DNA of 64,000 nucleotides from Natrialba swarupiae (GCF_008245225.1 NZ_VTAW01000001.1:1-64000), one strand, 5' to 3'; positions 52,926 to 62,260 are shown, counted from the stretch's first letter. The notes: generated by a model from the sequence alone, not told the origin. Translations and numbers: made by a program.

Positions 52926-53151
52926 CGCGCTCTCTCCGCAGACTGCGTCGATCACGCTCCGGGACTCGGGTGGCGACCGAATCGGCCGCCTCGAGACGGA
53001 CTAGCTCGAGTCGATGTGGACTCGAGCCCGTGGGCGTTATCCGGCGAGTCGAACGTGTCGGTCGGTCGACCACACACACCGGCGAGGCGATCGACCGACA
53101 ATCCGTCTGAGTGTCGTAGCCTTTTCGACGCCCGAGGACCTGTAGATGGAC

Positions 53152-53931
53152 ATGAGCGACTTCGACAAGGAAGCCGAGCGCGAGAAGCTTCGGGAGAAGT
53201 ACGAACGCGACAAGAAAGAACGGGAGGCGACCCAGCGGATGAGCGACCTCCTGCTCAAGGGGGCGACGATGACGAACTCCCACTGTGGAACCTGTGGTGA
53301 TCCGCTCTTCCAGCAAAACGGAACCACGTTCTGCCCCAGCTGTCACGGCACCCCCGATGCCGTCGAGGGAACCGACCTCGAGGCCCAGTCGACCGAGGAG
53401 GTATCGACCGACGACGGTTCGGCCGCTGGCGAAAACGGGGCAACCCAGGCAGCCGATGCCGGATCCACGGCCGGGGACTCCGCGTCGTCGGAGGCGCTCG
53501 ATGACGCGACGACGGAACCCAGTCGACGAGATTCTGAGACCGACCGACCGGATCAGACCGGTCGCCAGGACCAGGCCAGTCGATCGGACCGATCTCGAGC
53601 CGAGCCGGGCGACCGTACCGATTCACCGTCTCGGGCGCGCGGATCGGAGACGTCGCGACCGACGGACGATCCGCGACGGGAGCCAGCGAACGCGGCCACC
53701 AACTCCGCACCACCACGGGACGAGCCGAGTCGGCCGGCTCCCGAGGCGTCGGCCGGTCGCCGTCCCGCTCAGCCCGCAGTCGACGGCGATCTCGATACCG
53801 CTCGTGACTCGCTCGTCCGCGCACTCGAGAAGTTCGCCGACGAAGCGGCGGCTACCGACGACCCTCGCTACGCGCGAGAGTGTCTCGAGGCCACACGGGA
53901 GGCAAGCGAGACGCTGAACGCGCTCCGCTAA
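53152..53931 (+). CDS. SSSCA1/autoantigen p27-like zinc-ribbon protein
   Basis: The product has 259 residues from ATG 53152; an ATG two codons earlier is possible. The N-terminal 70 residues carry a charged helix (KEAEREKLREKYERDKKER), then MSDLLLKGATMTN and the zinc ribbon HCGTCG...FCPSCHG. This matches the Sjogren syndrome/scleroderma autoantigen 1 family. The middle 140 residues are low-complexity Ser/Asp/Arg, probably disordered. The last 40 (DTARDSLVRALEKFADEAA) form a helical domain. Function is unknown. Confidence 0.8.
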   Translation: MSDFDKEAEREKLREKYERDKKEREATQRMSDLLLKGATMTNSHCGTCGDPLFQQNGTTFCPSCHGTPDAVEGTDLEAQSTEEVSTDDGSAAGENGATQAADAGSTAGDSASSEALDDATTEPSRRDSETDRPDQTGRQDQASRSDRSRAEPGDRTDSPSRARGSETSRPTDDPRREPANAATNSAPPRDEPSRPAPEASAGRRPAQPAVDGDLDTARDSLVRALEKFADEAAATDDPRYARECLEATREASETLNALR

Positions 53932-53952
53932 CTCCCCGACGTTTCCGCGAAC

Positions 53953-54399
53953 TCAGTCGAGAAACCGCGACTGTACGTCCTCGCTCGGCATCATACACTG
54001 GTCTTTCTTGCCGAACAGCCGGTACCGATTGGCCGCGACGACGTCGTATCCGAAATCCCGGAGTCGACGCGGGAGGTACCGAAGTGGTCCGGCGAGCCTG
54101 TAGACGCCGCCGAGAAGCGTGCCGATCCGGAGCGCAGCCGTCGATTTCACGTACACCTTCTCGCCCTCGATGAGGACGATCGAGTCGAGATCGTGATTCT
54201 CGAGGCCGTAGTCGTCGACGAGTTGCTGGCCGACGTCGGACTGCAGGGATGCGAAGTGGAAGATCCCCTCCGGATCGCGGGGGATGAGAAATTGGACGAA
54301 CCCGGTACAGAGGTTACAGACGCCGTCGAAGAGAACGACCGCGCCGTCCTCGGGAATCACACCTGGGGTCGTCCGATCGTCCGGAACCTCTTCACTCAT
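53953..54399 (-). CDS. DCC1-like thiol-disulfide oxidoreductase (DUF393)
   Basis: The product has 148 residues. VVLFDGVCNLCTGFVQFLIPRD holds the DxxCxxC motif typical of the family, and the later FASLQSDVGQQLV and GDYDVVAANRYRLFG-like stretch match DUF393. The two Cys form a thioredoxin-like active site. It is 60 bases downstream of the HTTM gene on the same strand; DCC and HTTM proteins are often adjacent or fused in bacteria, so they probably act together. Confidence 0.85.
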   Translation of the reverse strand: MSEEVPDDRTTPGVIPEDGAVVLFDGVCNLCTGFVQFLIPRDPEGIFHFASLQSDVGQQLVDDYGLENHDLDSIVLIEGEKVYVKSTAALRIGTLLGGVYRLAGPLRYLPRRLRDFGYDVVAANRYRLFGKKDQCMMPSEDVQSRFLD

Positions 54400-54459
54400 C
54401 GGTCGTCCGTAGTTGGATCCGTCGGTAGTTCAGGGTTCCGGTCACCGACCTGGACGCGG

Positions 54460-56061
54460 TCAGAGGTCGTCCGGTGGCGGTCCGATCTCCATCGGCTCGT
54501 GTTCGTCACCGCAGGGGTTTTTCTGGATGAGCGTCGCGTAGCGCTCGCGCTCTTCGTGGTCGTCGATGGTCTCCATCGTGATGTCCTCGGTGACGTAGTA
54601 CATGTTCACGTGAGTTAGCTCGATACCATGCTCCTCTTCCCACGTCTCACAGATGTGTTCGGCCATCACGTCCGGCGCGTCGTTTCCGGCACTCGAGCCG
54701 CCGCGGCGGACGCTGTTCATGTAGAAGCGCTCGCGGTACGTGCCGTACTGTTGCTGTAGCTGGTCGTACGGTCTGTCGTAGGTGAGCGGCCGGTCGTTGT
54801 AGACGTCGATCAGGTCGCCATCGGCGGTCTTCGCGGGGAAGACGTGGTACCGGTCGGACGTTCGCGGATGGGGAGCGAAGACGGTCCAGTTCGGTTGGTC
54901 GGCGGCGACGATCGAGGCGATGCCGTCGATCTCGTCGTCGGGATTGACGTCGTCGCCCACGACCGCGCCCATCGGTGCGTGCGCAAAGAGCAGGAAGACG
55001 ATCAGCGAGGCGGCGACGACGGTCAAGCTCACGTCGTACACCGCGGCCCTCGCCTGCGACAGTCGCTCGTCGTCGAACCCGACCGTCGGGAAGTAGTCGG
55101 CGACGCACTCAAGTCGGGAGAGCCGGTCGGTGATCCGCGACGGCTCGACGTTCGCGTACCGCAGCAGGCTCTTGCCGTCCTCCCACACCTGTCGCTGGAC
55201 GAACAGGAGTAATCCGGCGATGGCGACGTAGGCGAACGCGCCGATCCGGACCGTCACGGCGAACGACGCGTGGGCGATGACGAACGGCAAGACGAGTACC
55301 ATCCGCTTTCGGCCGACGACGAGGAGGAGCACCCACGAGAACAGCAACATGTAGTACCACTTCAGGCCGCCGAGCTGGAGCAGCGTCGGGAACTGCCGCA
55401 TCGGCTCCGCGAGCAGAAACGTCATGTCGTCGAGCCCCATGATCAACGGGGTCGCCTCCCCGCTGGTCCACAGGTCGGATTCCATCTTGTGGACGCCGTT
55501 GTGGACGTACATGTAGACCATCTGAAACAGGATCAACGCCGAGGCGAGGCCCGCGACGCTCGCTTGTGGCTCGCGGTCGGCCTGGACGGCGTCGACCGAC
55601 CACCGCTCGCCAAGCGGGAGGAAGATCGCCCAGAACAAAAGCAGGCGGAACAGGATGTCGGCGTAGCTCGTGACCAGCGGATTGTGGTGGTCGAGTGAGA
55701 CGACGAACAGGAACGTCAGGATCGTCGCGATCCGCGTCTTGTAACCGACGATAAGCTGGACCGCGATCAGCGCCTGGACGACGAACAGCGCGGCGATCAC
55801 CGTCGGATCGGTCGTGTAGTGAAATACGGAGAACGCACCGCTCGAGGAGAGGTCGTGTGCGAGCGACTGCGGAACGACACCGTCGTTCGTATAGAAGTAC
55901 GAGAAGTTCCGGCTTCGGGCGACCAGATCAGCCAGGACGAGTATTCCGGCGAACACCCGAAACACGGCGAGGGTCCGCGTGTCGATCCGTACGCGATCCG
56001 CAACGCCCTCACGGACTCGAGTGGCGAGATCCAATCGACGAAGCGATAGCTCGGAAGTCAT
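54460..56061 (-). CDS. HTTM-domain membrane protein (gamma-carboxylase-like)
   Basis: The product has 533 residues from the ATG at 56061 (MTSELSLRRLDLATRV). The HTTM domain covers about 30-330 with several helices: TLAVFRVFAGILVLADLV, FYTNDGVVP, SLDHHNPLVTSYADILFRLLLFWAIFLPLG. The HTTM fold is shared with vitamin-K-dependent carboxylase. The C-terminal 140 residues are soluble (NWTVFAPHPRTSDRYHVFPAK) and may lie outside. A DCC1-like gene follows. Quinone-linked chemistry is a guess from the family. Confidence 0.82.
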   Translation of the reverse strand: MTSELSLRRLDLATRVREGVADRVRIDTRTLAVFRVFAGILVLADLVARSRNFSYFYTNDGVVPQSLAHDLSSSGAFSVFHYTTDPTVIAALFVVQALIAVQLIVGYKTRIATILTFLFVVSLDHHNPLVTSYADILFRLLLFWAIFLPLGERWSVDAVQADREPQASVAGLASALILFQMVYMYVHNGVHKMESDLWTSGEATPLIMGLDDMTFLLAEPMRQFPTLLQLGGLKWYYMLLFSWVLLLVVGRKRMVLVLPFVIAHASFAVTVRIGAFAYVAIAGLLLFVQRQVWEDGKSLLRYANVEPSRITDRLSRLECVADYFPTVGFDDERLSQARAAVYDVSLTVVAASLIVFLLFAHAPMGAVVGDDVNPDDEIDGIASIVAADQPNWTVFAPHPRTSDRYHVFPAKTADGDLIDVYNDRPLTYDRPYDQLQQQYGTYRERFYMNSVRRGGSSAGNDAPDVMAEHICETWEEEHGIELTHVNMYYVTEDITMETIDDHEERERYATLIQKNPCGDEHEPMEIGPPPDDL

Positions 56062-56535
56062 CGGTTCACGACCGCCTGACGGTCGAACGGCTGTGCTCTG
56101 TGAACGCACATCGCTCGTCCGTTCGTCGCCGTCCGTTCTCTCTGGCTCGTCATCGTGGCTTCCGTTTCGCCCGGTTCTCGACCAACTGTCGATCGAACGC
56201 CGGGTCGGGGACTCACGGCGTCGGTTCGGGAGGGATGACCGGGTATCTCTCCCAGTATCGCGAGCCGTCTCCTATATATTTTCTGTTCACCGCCGATCGA
56301 CGGGAACGGTGAATCAGTTCGCACACCGGTACTCGAGTACATGCCTCGCCACCTACCCGTCGGGTTTTGCGGCCCGGTCGCGCGCCCGCTTCGGTGTCAC
56401 CGGACTGCGACGCTCGGCGACCGTCGATCAGGGTCGTCTGTCAGACAGTTTCACCTGCCACGTCCCATCAGGAGCTCGTCCGCTGTCCCTTTGTTACGGC
56501 CTCGTCCGCTGTCTCTCCGTCCAGGACCTCGTCGG
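56062..56535. other. Gene-free spacer between HTTM and hef
   Basis: Several frames are open by chance, but none has coding character. An AT-rich CCTATATATTTTCTG at about 56270-56284 could be a promoter, but it is more than 200 bases from the HTTM start. Nothing else is recognised. Confidence 0.35.
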
Positions 56536-59001
56536 CTACGTTCCTCCTGTGTACTGGCTGCCGACGACCTCGCGGATCCGTTCGGCCGTCACTGCGCCGA
56601 CGCCGTCGGCTTCCTGTAACTCCTCTTCGCTCGCGATCATCACCGCCTCGACCGTGCCGAACTCCTCGAGCAACGATCGGGCGGTGACGGGACCGATCTC
56701 GGCGATCGAGGAGACGACGTACTCCTGTTGTTCGCCCAGCGTCTTCGCCTGTTTCTCACCGTGAACTGATACCTTGCGGTCGCTGAGGTCCTGCTCGCGG
56801 CCGGCGATGACGGCGAGCAGTTCGGTCGTCTCCGCCTCGCTTTCGGTCCGCAGAACCGAGGCACCGAAGTCGACAGCCAGACTCGATAGCGCCCCCCGGA
56901 TCGCGTTCGGGTGGACGTCCCGCTGGTCGTAGAGTCCGTCGCCCTCGACGACGACGATCGGCCGCGAGTAGTGTCTCGCCATCGCACCGACCTGTTCGAA
57001 GACCGACCGGTCGCCGCCGACGAGCGAGTCGACGAAGTCGGCGACCGACTTGCGTTCGACGACGACGCGATCCGAGAGGACGTAGTCGCCGACGTCGAGC
57101 GTCTCGAGACGAACCTCAACCCCCTCGCGCTTCGAGAGATCGCGGGCGATATTTGCGTCCATCTCGCGCTGGTCGGCGACGATCTCGATCGCGTCACCCT
57201 CGGCGGACGGTTCGTGGGTTTCGACGTCGCCGTCAGTGTCCGCCGAATCCGCGGACTCGCCGTTGGCACTCGAGTTCGAGTCAGCTTCCGCGAACTCCTG
57301 TAATCCGGGCTGTGTTCGATCCCCCTCGCTTCCACTGGAAGAGTCGCCGCCTGCGTCGGGTTCAGTGGTGTCGCCGTTTACTTCCGCTTCGCTTTGATCC
57401 GCGTCGAAATCGGCGAGTGACTGCTGGGAGTCGTCGAGTTCCTCCTCGAGATCGGTGGCGATCCCCTTCAGTTCGCGGAGTTCGTTCTCCATCTCCTTCT
57501 CGCGGCGACGAGAGATCCAGAAGTAGGCCTCGTCGCGGGTGTCCTCGGCCATGAGCACGACGACCCGCCCCTCCGACTGGCGGCCAGTTCGCCCCTTGCG
57601 CTGGATCGACCGGATCGCCGTCGGGACGGGTTCGTAGAAGAGCACGAGGTCGACCTCGGGGACGTCTAGTCCCTCCTCGGCGACGGACGTCGAGACGAGT
57701 ACCTCGAACTCACCCGCCCGGAAGTCGTTCAACACCTCCTGTTGTTGGTTCTGGGTCATCCCGTCGGACCCCTCGCGGTCGCCCTGGCCGACGAACCGCT
57801 TCGCGTCGAAACTCTCCGAGAGGAAGTCGGTCAGCGCTTCGGCGGTGTCCCGGGACTCGGTGAAGACGATGACGCGCTCGCCGCCCTCGAGTCCCAGCGT
57901 CTCGGCGAGCAACATCCGGGTTTTGCGGTACTTCGGGTGGAGTTGATCGAAGTCCTCGGCCCGGCGCATCGCCTCCCGAACGCGGGGATCGCTCACGAGT
58001 CGCTGGCTCGCCTTCGAGGCGCCCGACGAACGCGCCTGGTTGCGCTGGCGTTCGAAGTACCGCTCCAGGGCCTCGACGCTTTGCGTTTCGACCAGGGTGA
58101 CCGCCTGGCGGAGCTTCATCACCTCCGCGTGGATCGACATCCCCTCGAACCCCTCCGACTGATCGTTGTCGATCAACTGCTGGAGTTCCGCGCGCATCCG
58201 GTTCAGATCCGTCTGTGACTGGTCGGGTTGGGTCGAAGAGGCGATACCGAGTTCTTTGAGCTTCTCGAGGCGGTCCCTGACGACGTCGTTCAGCGCGTCC
58301 CTGATCTCGAGTACCTCCTCGGGGAGGTCGATGCGTTCCCACTCGACGTCGGTGTCGTGGGTGAACTCGCCAACGTCGGCGTCCTCTTCGGTCATCACCT
58401 CCACCTCCTGGATACCGAGGTTCTCACAGACCTCGAGGATGGCCTCCTCGTCCCCGCCCGGTGAGGCCGACATGCCGGTGACTAGCGGCCGGTCGGCGTC
58501 GGCGTGGTAGCGCTCGGCGATGTAGTTGTAGGCGTAGTCGCCGGTCGCGCGGTGACACTCGTCGAACGTACAGTGAGTGACGTCGGCAAGCGAGATCCGC
58601 GAGCCGACGAGGTCGTTTTCGATCACCTGCGGTGTGGCCATCACGACCGTCGCCTCCTGCCAGGTCTCGGCGCGGTCGTCGGGACTGACGTCGCCGGTGA
58701 AGACGACGATCTCCTCGTCCGGTATCTGGAGGGCCTCCCGGTAGAACTCCGCGTGTTGCTGGACGAGCGGTTTCGTCGGCGCGAGCATGAGCGAGGTGCC
58801 GCGGACCTCCTCGAGTCGCCGCGCGGTCACGAGCAGGCTCACGGTCGTCTTCCCCAGCCCCGTCGGCAGGCAGACCAGCGTGTGGTCGTTTGCGGCCGTA
58901 CCGGCGAGTTTCAGCTGATAGAGTCGTCGCTCGAGGAAGTCGGACTCGAGCAGCGGGTGCTCGATCGACGGCGGCTCCGTCCCCTCGTCCGTCGTTGCCA
59001 T
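56536..59001 (-). CDS. hef: Hef helicase-nuclease
   Basis: The product has 821 residues. Hef repairs stalled replication forks and is the archaeal relative of FANCM and XPF. The SF2 helicase half has Walker A PTGLGKT (K51), a DECH box (147-150) and motif VI QRKGRTGRQ. After a low-complexity acidic linker (about 520-610), the ERCC4 nuclease shows VADQREMDANIA, DVGDYVLSDRVVVERKSVADF. A C-terminal helix-hairpin-helix pair (IGPVTARSLLEEFG, DGVGAVTAERIREVV) binds branched DNA. All nuclease residues are kept. Confidence 0.95.
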   Translation of the reverse strand: MATTDEGTEPPSIEHPLLESDFLERRLYQLKLAGTAANDHTLVCLPTGLGKTTVSLLVTARRLEEVRGTSLMLAPTKPLVQQHAEFYREALQIPDEEIVVFTGDVSPDDRAETWQEATVVMATPQVIENDLVGSRISLADVTHCTFDECHRATGDYAYNYIAERYHADADRPLVTGMSASPGGDEEAILEVCENLGIQEVEVMTEEDADVGEFTHDTDVEWERIDLPEEVLEIRDALNDVVRDRLEKLKELGIASSTQPDQSQTDLNRMRAELQQLIDNDQSEGFEGMSIHAEVMKLRQAVTLVETQSVEALERYFERQRNQARSSGASKASQRLVSDPRVREAMRRAEDFDQLHPKYRKTRMLLAETLGLEGGERVIVFTESRDTAEALTDFLSESFDAKRFVGQGDREGSDGMTQNQQQEVLNDFRAGEFEVLVSTSVAEEGLDVPEVDLVLFYEPVPTAIRSIQRKGRTGRQSEGRVVVLMAEDTRDEAYFWISRRREKEMENELRELKGIATDLEEELDDSQQSLADFDADQSEAEVNGDTTEPDAGGDSSSGSEGDRTQPGLQEFAEADSNSSANGESADSADTDGDVETHEPSAEGDAIEIVADQREMDANIARDLSKREGVEVRLETLDVGDYVLSDRVVVERKSVADFVDSLVGGDRSVFEQVGAMARHYSRPIVVVEGDGLYDQRDVHPNAIRGALSSLAVDFGASVLRTESEAETTELLAVIAGREQDLSDRKVSVHGEKQAKTLGEQQEYVVSSIAEIGPVTARSLLEEFGTVEAVMIASEEELQEADGVGAVTAERIREVVGSQYTGGT

Positions 59002-59305
59002 TGTCCGTGGTTTGCCGTCGCCGCTGTTAAGGATTCGTAAAGCGAGGTGGAAGTGAAGAGGGGAGACCGGTTCGTCCCGGAATCGCTCGACTCGGTCTTC
59101 GACGTCGTCGAAATCGCCGTCGGTATTTATCGATTGCTGTACCGATTTACCGGCTCGGCGAGGGAGTTATCGAACGACTCGCGTGGTGTTCGTTTCGTCC
59201 CATTCGGACTGAACTATCAGTTCCAGTTACGTGCGTATTGAGCGGCGAGTATTCTATCAGTCTGGAAAAACAGAAGAAAACTCGGCAACTCGATCACGCT
59301 ATTCG
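59002..59305. other. Gene-free spacer with a repeat arm
   Basis: CGATTGCTGTACCGATTTACCGG-like sequence at 59131-59153 matches the inverted right arm of the 25588 repeat copy (GGATTGCTGTACGG, then TTTACCGG). The second arm is not visible. A 64-codon frame at 59047 has no coding support. Confidence 0.4.
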
Positions 59306-59479
59306 TTAGACGATTTGAAGATGTTCTTCTCGGAGCTCGTCATCTGAGAACTCCTGTCCGTGAACCTCTTTCATGTGTTTCTTAGCCAATTCAACAGTCT
59401 CTTCTTCGTTTTCCGATTGAATAATGAACCGGCATGTATCCGATACTGATTCACAATCGAGTTTGTGTGCGTCTGCCAT
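59306..59479 (-). CDS. Small DUF1059 protein
   Basis: The product has 57 residues: MADAHKLDCESVSDTCRFII, then QSENEEETVELAKKHMKEVHG and DDELREEHLQIV. This is the DUF1059 pattern, with two Cys near the N-terminus. A real Shine-Dalgarno-like AGGAG stands 9 bases before the ATG, which is unusual in this window. The codons are AT-rich (AAA, GAA, TTG, CAT), unlike the neighbours, so the gene may have been acquired. Function is unknown. Confidence 0.75.
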   Translation of the reverse strand: MADAHKLDCESVSDTCRFIIQSENEEETVELAKKHMKEVHGQEFSDDELREEHLQIV

Positions 59480-60136
59480 GGGTTTTCACTCCTGTTTGGC
59501 CGCGGAGACTGGTACCCGATATTGCGTCCAATGCTACCAAGCACCAAATGACGTACGTCAGTAGATTACTTATCTATTTTTGTCGGAATATAACCACAAC
59601 CTGAGAAGAAGTTCCAGCGAGCAATCAATTTATCTGCCGACGTTCCCCTCGCGAGCAGTACGCAGATGTGGCGAGCGGACGGGTCACCGGGTTCAGAGTG
59701 AAAAAACGAAGTCGTCGTGCTACACTAGTGGCGTCCCAAGCCTGCACTGATGGGTGAAACCGTGTGTGGGTGACTGGTTTCACCCATCAGTCAACGCTTG
59801 GGACGGTACTAGTCCGCTATATCTATCGGTAACTGTTAACACAGAACAGATAGATCGGTAGCCGCTTCGGTAACCGCTTGACCAGTGTAGAACGCTGACG
59901 CTTTCACGACCCGATCAAAATCTTGTGCGGCATTCGCGTTGTATGTTCGGTAAATCCCATCTCTCGACTACTGGAGAAGCATGAAACGAAACCACGGGTC
60001 CTGTCCTCTCCCATCGAGTATTCGAGGAGCGCGACTGACGACGGCGCGCTCGAGAACCCGTCAGGGAAGCCGCTCACAAACGCTCGAGACGACCGCCGCC
60101 TAGAAGCTTTTTCCCTGCCTCCGTGGTCTGCCTCCC
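59480..60136. other. AT-rich, gene-free island before the ABC exporter
   Basis: It contains the 90-base palindrome at 59724-59813, then a smaller inverted repeat ATCTATC...GATAGAT near 59820-59856. GCTTTTTCC at about 60106-60114 is the likely promoter of the ABC exporter genes. No coding frame is convincing. Confidence 0.4.
59724..59813. repeat. 90-base near-perfect palindrome (MITE-like)
   Basis: The arms are 38 bases with 33 matches. Both start ACTAGT, then share CGTCCCAAGC and end ACTGATGGGTGAAACC, around a 14-base loop. The identical ends and long arms look like a non-autonomous inverted-repeat transposon. It is unrelated to the TGATACGG family. No transposase is nearby. Confidence 0.7.
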
Positions 60137-60943
60137 ATGGCGAGTTCGGACGTCGCAGTCAGCCTCGAGAACGTACACAAGACTTACCGGCTGGCGGAGC
60201 CCGTCTACGCCCTCGACGGCGTCTCCCTCGAGGTTCCACGGGGATCGTACACCGCGATCATGGGCCCGAGCGGGTCGGGGAAGTCCACCCTGATGAACCT
60301 CGTGGGCTGTCTCGACACGCCGACGGAAGGTGTGGTCGTCGTCGACGGACGGGACGTGACCGCCCTCGACGGGAGCGAACGGACCGCCCTTCGGGGGGAG
60401 CAGGTCGGGTTCGTCTTCCAGACGTTCAACCTGATGCCGCGGCTGTCGGCGCTCGAGAACGTCGCGCTTCCGCAGTTGTTCCTGGGCGTCGGCCGGGCCG
60501 AACGACGGGAGCGAGCGCGGGAGCTCCTCGAGCGGGTCGGCCTCGGCGATCGGACGGACCACCTGCCGAACGAGCTCTCGGGCGGTCAGCGCCAACGAGT
60601 CGCGCTCGCGCGGGCGCTGGTGAACGATCCCGCACTCGTCCTGGCCGACGAACCCTCCGGGAACCTCGACACCGAGACGGAAGCCGACGTCCTCGACCTC
60701 TTCGCCGAGTTCCACGACGCCGGGACGACGATGGTGGTCGTCACCCACGAGCGCCACGTCGCCGAGCGCGCCGAACGGATCGTCCACCTGTTGGACGGGA
60801 GAATCGAGCGGATCGAAGAACTCGAGGGCGTCGGCGAGCCAGCCAGGCCGGATCCCGCGTCGGGTTCCCGGCCCGGTTCGGCCGTCGAGCCGAAAGGCGC
60901 GGACAGCGACGACAAAACGAGAGCCGAGGACGAGCACGAATGA
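60137..60943 (+). CDS. ABC transporter ATP-binding protein, MacB/LolD type
   Basis: The product has 268 residues. Walker A is GPSGSGKST (near 44), the Q-loop is FVFQTFNLMPRL, the signature is ELSGGQRQRVALARAL, Walker B is VLADEPSGNLD and the switch His is VVVTHE. The insertion RTALRGEQVGFVFQTFNLM and the overall form match the MacB/LolD class, which works with FtsX-type permeases. The C-terminal 45 residues are low-complexity. It overlaps the permease gene by 4 bases (ATGA). Confidence 0.93.
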   Translation: MASSDVAVSLENVHKTYRLAEPVYALDGVSLEVPRGSYTAIMGPSGSGKSTLMNLVGCLDTPTEGVVVVDGRDVTALDGSERTALRGEQVGFVFQTFNLMPRLSALENVALPQLFLGVGRAERRERARELLERVGLGDRTDHLPNELSGGQRQRVALARALVNDPALVLADEPSGNLDTETEADVLDLFAEFHDAGTTMVVVTHERHVAERAERIVHLLDGRIERIEELEGVGEPARPDPASGSRPGSAVEPKGADSDDKTRAEDEHE

Positions 60944-62244
60944 GACCGCTCGAGCACGCCCGCCTCGCGTGGCGGTCGATCCGTGGACACAAACTCCGGT
61001 CGGCGCTGACGACGCTCGGCGTGATCATCGGTATCGCCGCGGTGATCGCGTTCGTCACGCTCGGGGCGAGCCTGCAGGCGGGGATCGTCGGCGACATCAG
61101 CCCCGACGACCAGCGAAACCTCTACGGCTGGGCTGCCGAGCCGGAGACCGAAGGCGGGCCGCTGGCGGGCGCTCAACCCGTCGTCAGCCAGGACGATCTC
61201 GAAGAAATCGAGGAGTTCGACGAGGTGTCGGCCGCCTACGGCTACGCGACCGTTCCGACGCAGGCCGTCTCGGACGGCGACGAACAGGTCGCACTCGGTG
61301 ATGGTCTGGTCGCGACGGGACCGTCGTACGTCCGAGAGGGAGAGCTCGCGGAGGGGCGGAGCTTCGAGGCGGGCGAGCGCGAGGCCGTGCTCAACCCGGC
61401 GGCTGCCGAACAGTTCGAGGAGAACGTCACCGTCGGCGACGAACTGGTAGTCACGACCGTCGGCGGCGGCCAGACGACCGTCGACGTCGTCGGGATCACG
61501 GCGACCTCCGAGGGGTTGAGTCCGTTCGAAGGGTTCGAGGCGTCGCCGCGGATCTACGTCCCGACCGATCCGTACTACGCCGAAGGGGCGGCCGGCATCG
61601 GGTTCGGGGACGGACTCGGTGGCGATCCGGGCAGCGGTTCCGAAGCCGAACCGACCGACGATCTCCGGTATCTCGCCGTCGTCGTCGAGGCCCAGTCCGC
61701 CGAGGAGGCGGACGTCGACGCCGCTCGCGATCGGGCGGTCGAGTACCTCGAGAGCGAGGAAGCCGACGCGAGCGAGTTCGTCGGCGGTGGCGAGGATCTC
61801 GAGGTGACGTTCCAGACCAGCACCGAGTTGCTCCAGCAGCTACAGGATATCCTCGAACTCTTACAGAACTTCATCGTCGGCATCGCGGCGATCTCCCTGC
61901 TCGTCGGCTCGATCGGCATCGCGAACATCATGCTGGTGAGCGTCACCGAGCGCACCCGCGAGATCGGGATCATGAAAGCCGTCGGCGCGCAGAATCGGGA
62001 AGTACTCGGACTGTTTCTCGCCGAAGCAGTGATCCTTGGCGTCGTCGGTGCCGTCCTCGGGACCGCACTCGGTCTGCTCGCGGGTTATCTGGGTGCGCTG
62101 TACGTCGACCTTCCGCTCGTCTACCCCCTCGAGTACGTCGCCCTTGCCATCCTGGTTGGAATTCTCGTTGGCGTCCTCTCGGGACTGTATCCGGCCTGGC
62201 GAGCGGCCCGCACGGATCCGATCGACGCGCTCCGATACGAGTGA
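60940..62244 (+). CDS. ABC transporter permease, MacB/FtsX type
   Basis: The product has 434 residues, starting at an ATGA overlap with the ATPase gene. It has one N-terminal helix (LTTLGVIIGIAAVIAFVTLG), a large extracytoplasmic domain (about 45-300), and three C-terminal helices in the FtsX domain (FIVGIAAISLLVGSIGIANIM, AEAVILGVVGAVLGTALG, LAILVGILVGVLSGLYPAWRA). The family transfers energy to outside substrates, often to export peptides or lipids; the substrate is unknown. The stop codon TGA is followed by GACGGACTGTCG, matching the repeat arm. Confidence 0.92.
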   Translation: MRPLEHARLAWRSIRGHKLRSALTTLGVIIGIAAVIAFVTLGASLQAGIVGDISPDDQRNLYGWAAEPETEGGPLAGAQPVVSQDDLEEIEEFDEVSAAYGYATVPTQAVSDGDEQVALGDGLVATGPSYVREGELAEGRSFEAGEREAVLNPAAAEQFEENVTVGDELVVTTVGGGQTTVDVVGITATSEGLSPFEGFEASPRIYVPTDPYYAEGAAGIGFGDGLGGDPGSGSEAEPTDDLRYLAVVVEAQSAEEADVDAARDRAVEYLESEEADASEFVGGGEDLEVTFQTSTELLQQLQDILELLQNFIVGIAAISLLVGSIGIANIMLVSVTERTREIGIMKAVGAQNREVLGLFLAEAVILGVVGAVLGTALGLLAGYLGALYVDLPLVYPLEYVALAILVGILVGVLSGLYPAWRAARTDPIDALRYE

Positions 62245-62260
62245 GACGGACTGTCGTCAC
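62242..62260. repeat. Repeat arm on the permease stop codon
   Basis: TGAGACGGACTGTCGTCAC begins on the permease TGA and matches the arm TGAGACGGTTTACTGTCC. No second arm is clear before the converging gene ends at 62272. Confidence 0.45.

Noticed and set aside
56341-56619. Plus-strand frame between the HTTM gene and hef
   Set aside because: It runs into the hef 3' end, is rich in Arg/Pro/Ser as shadow frames are, and matches no family.
59047-59241. 64-codon frame upstream of the DUF1059 gene
   Set aside because: It overlaps the repeat arm at 59131 and shows no domain or promoter at the correct distance.
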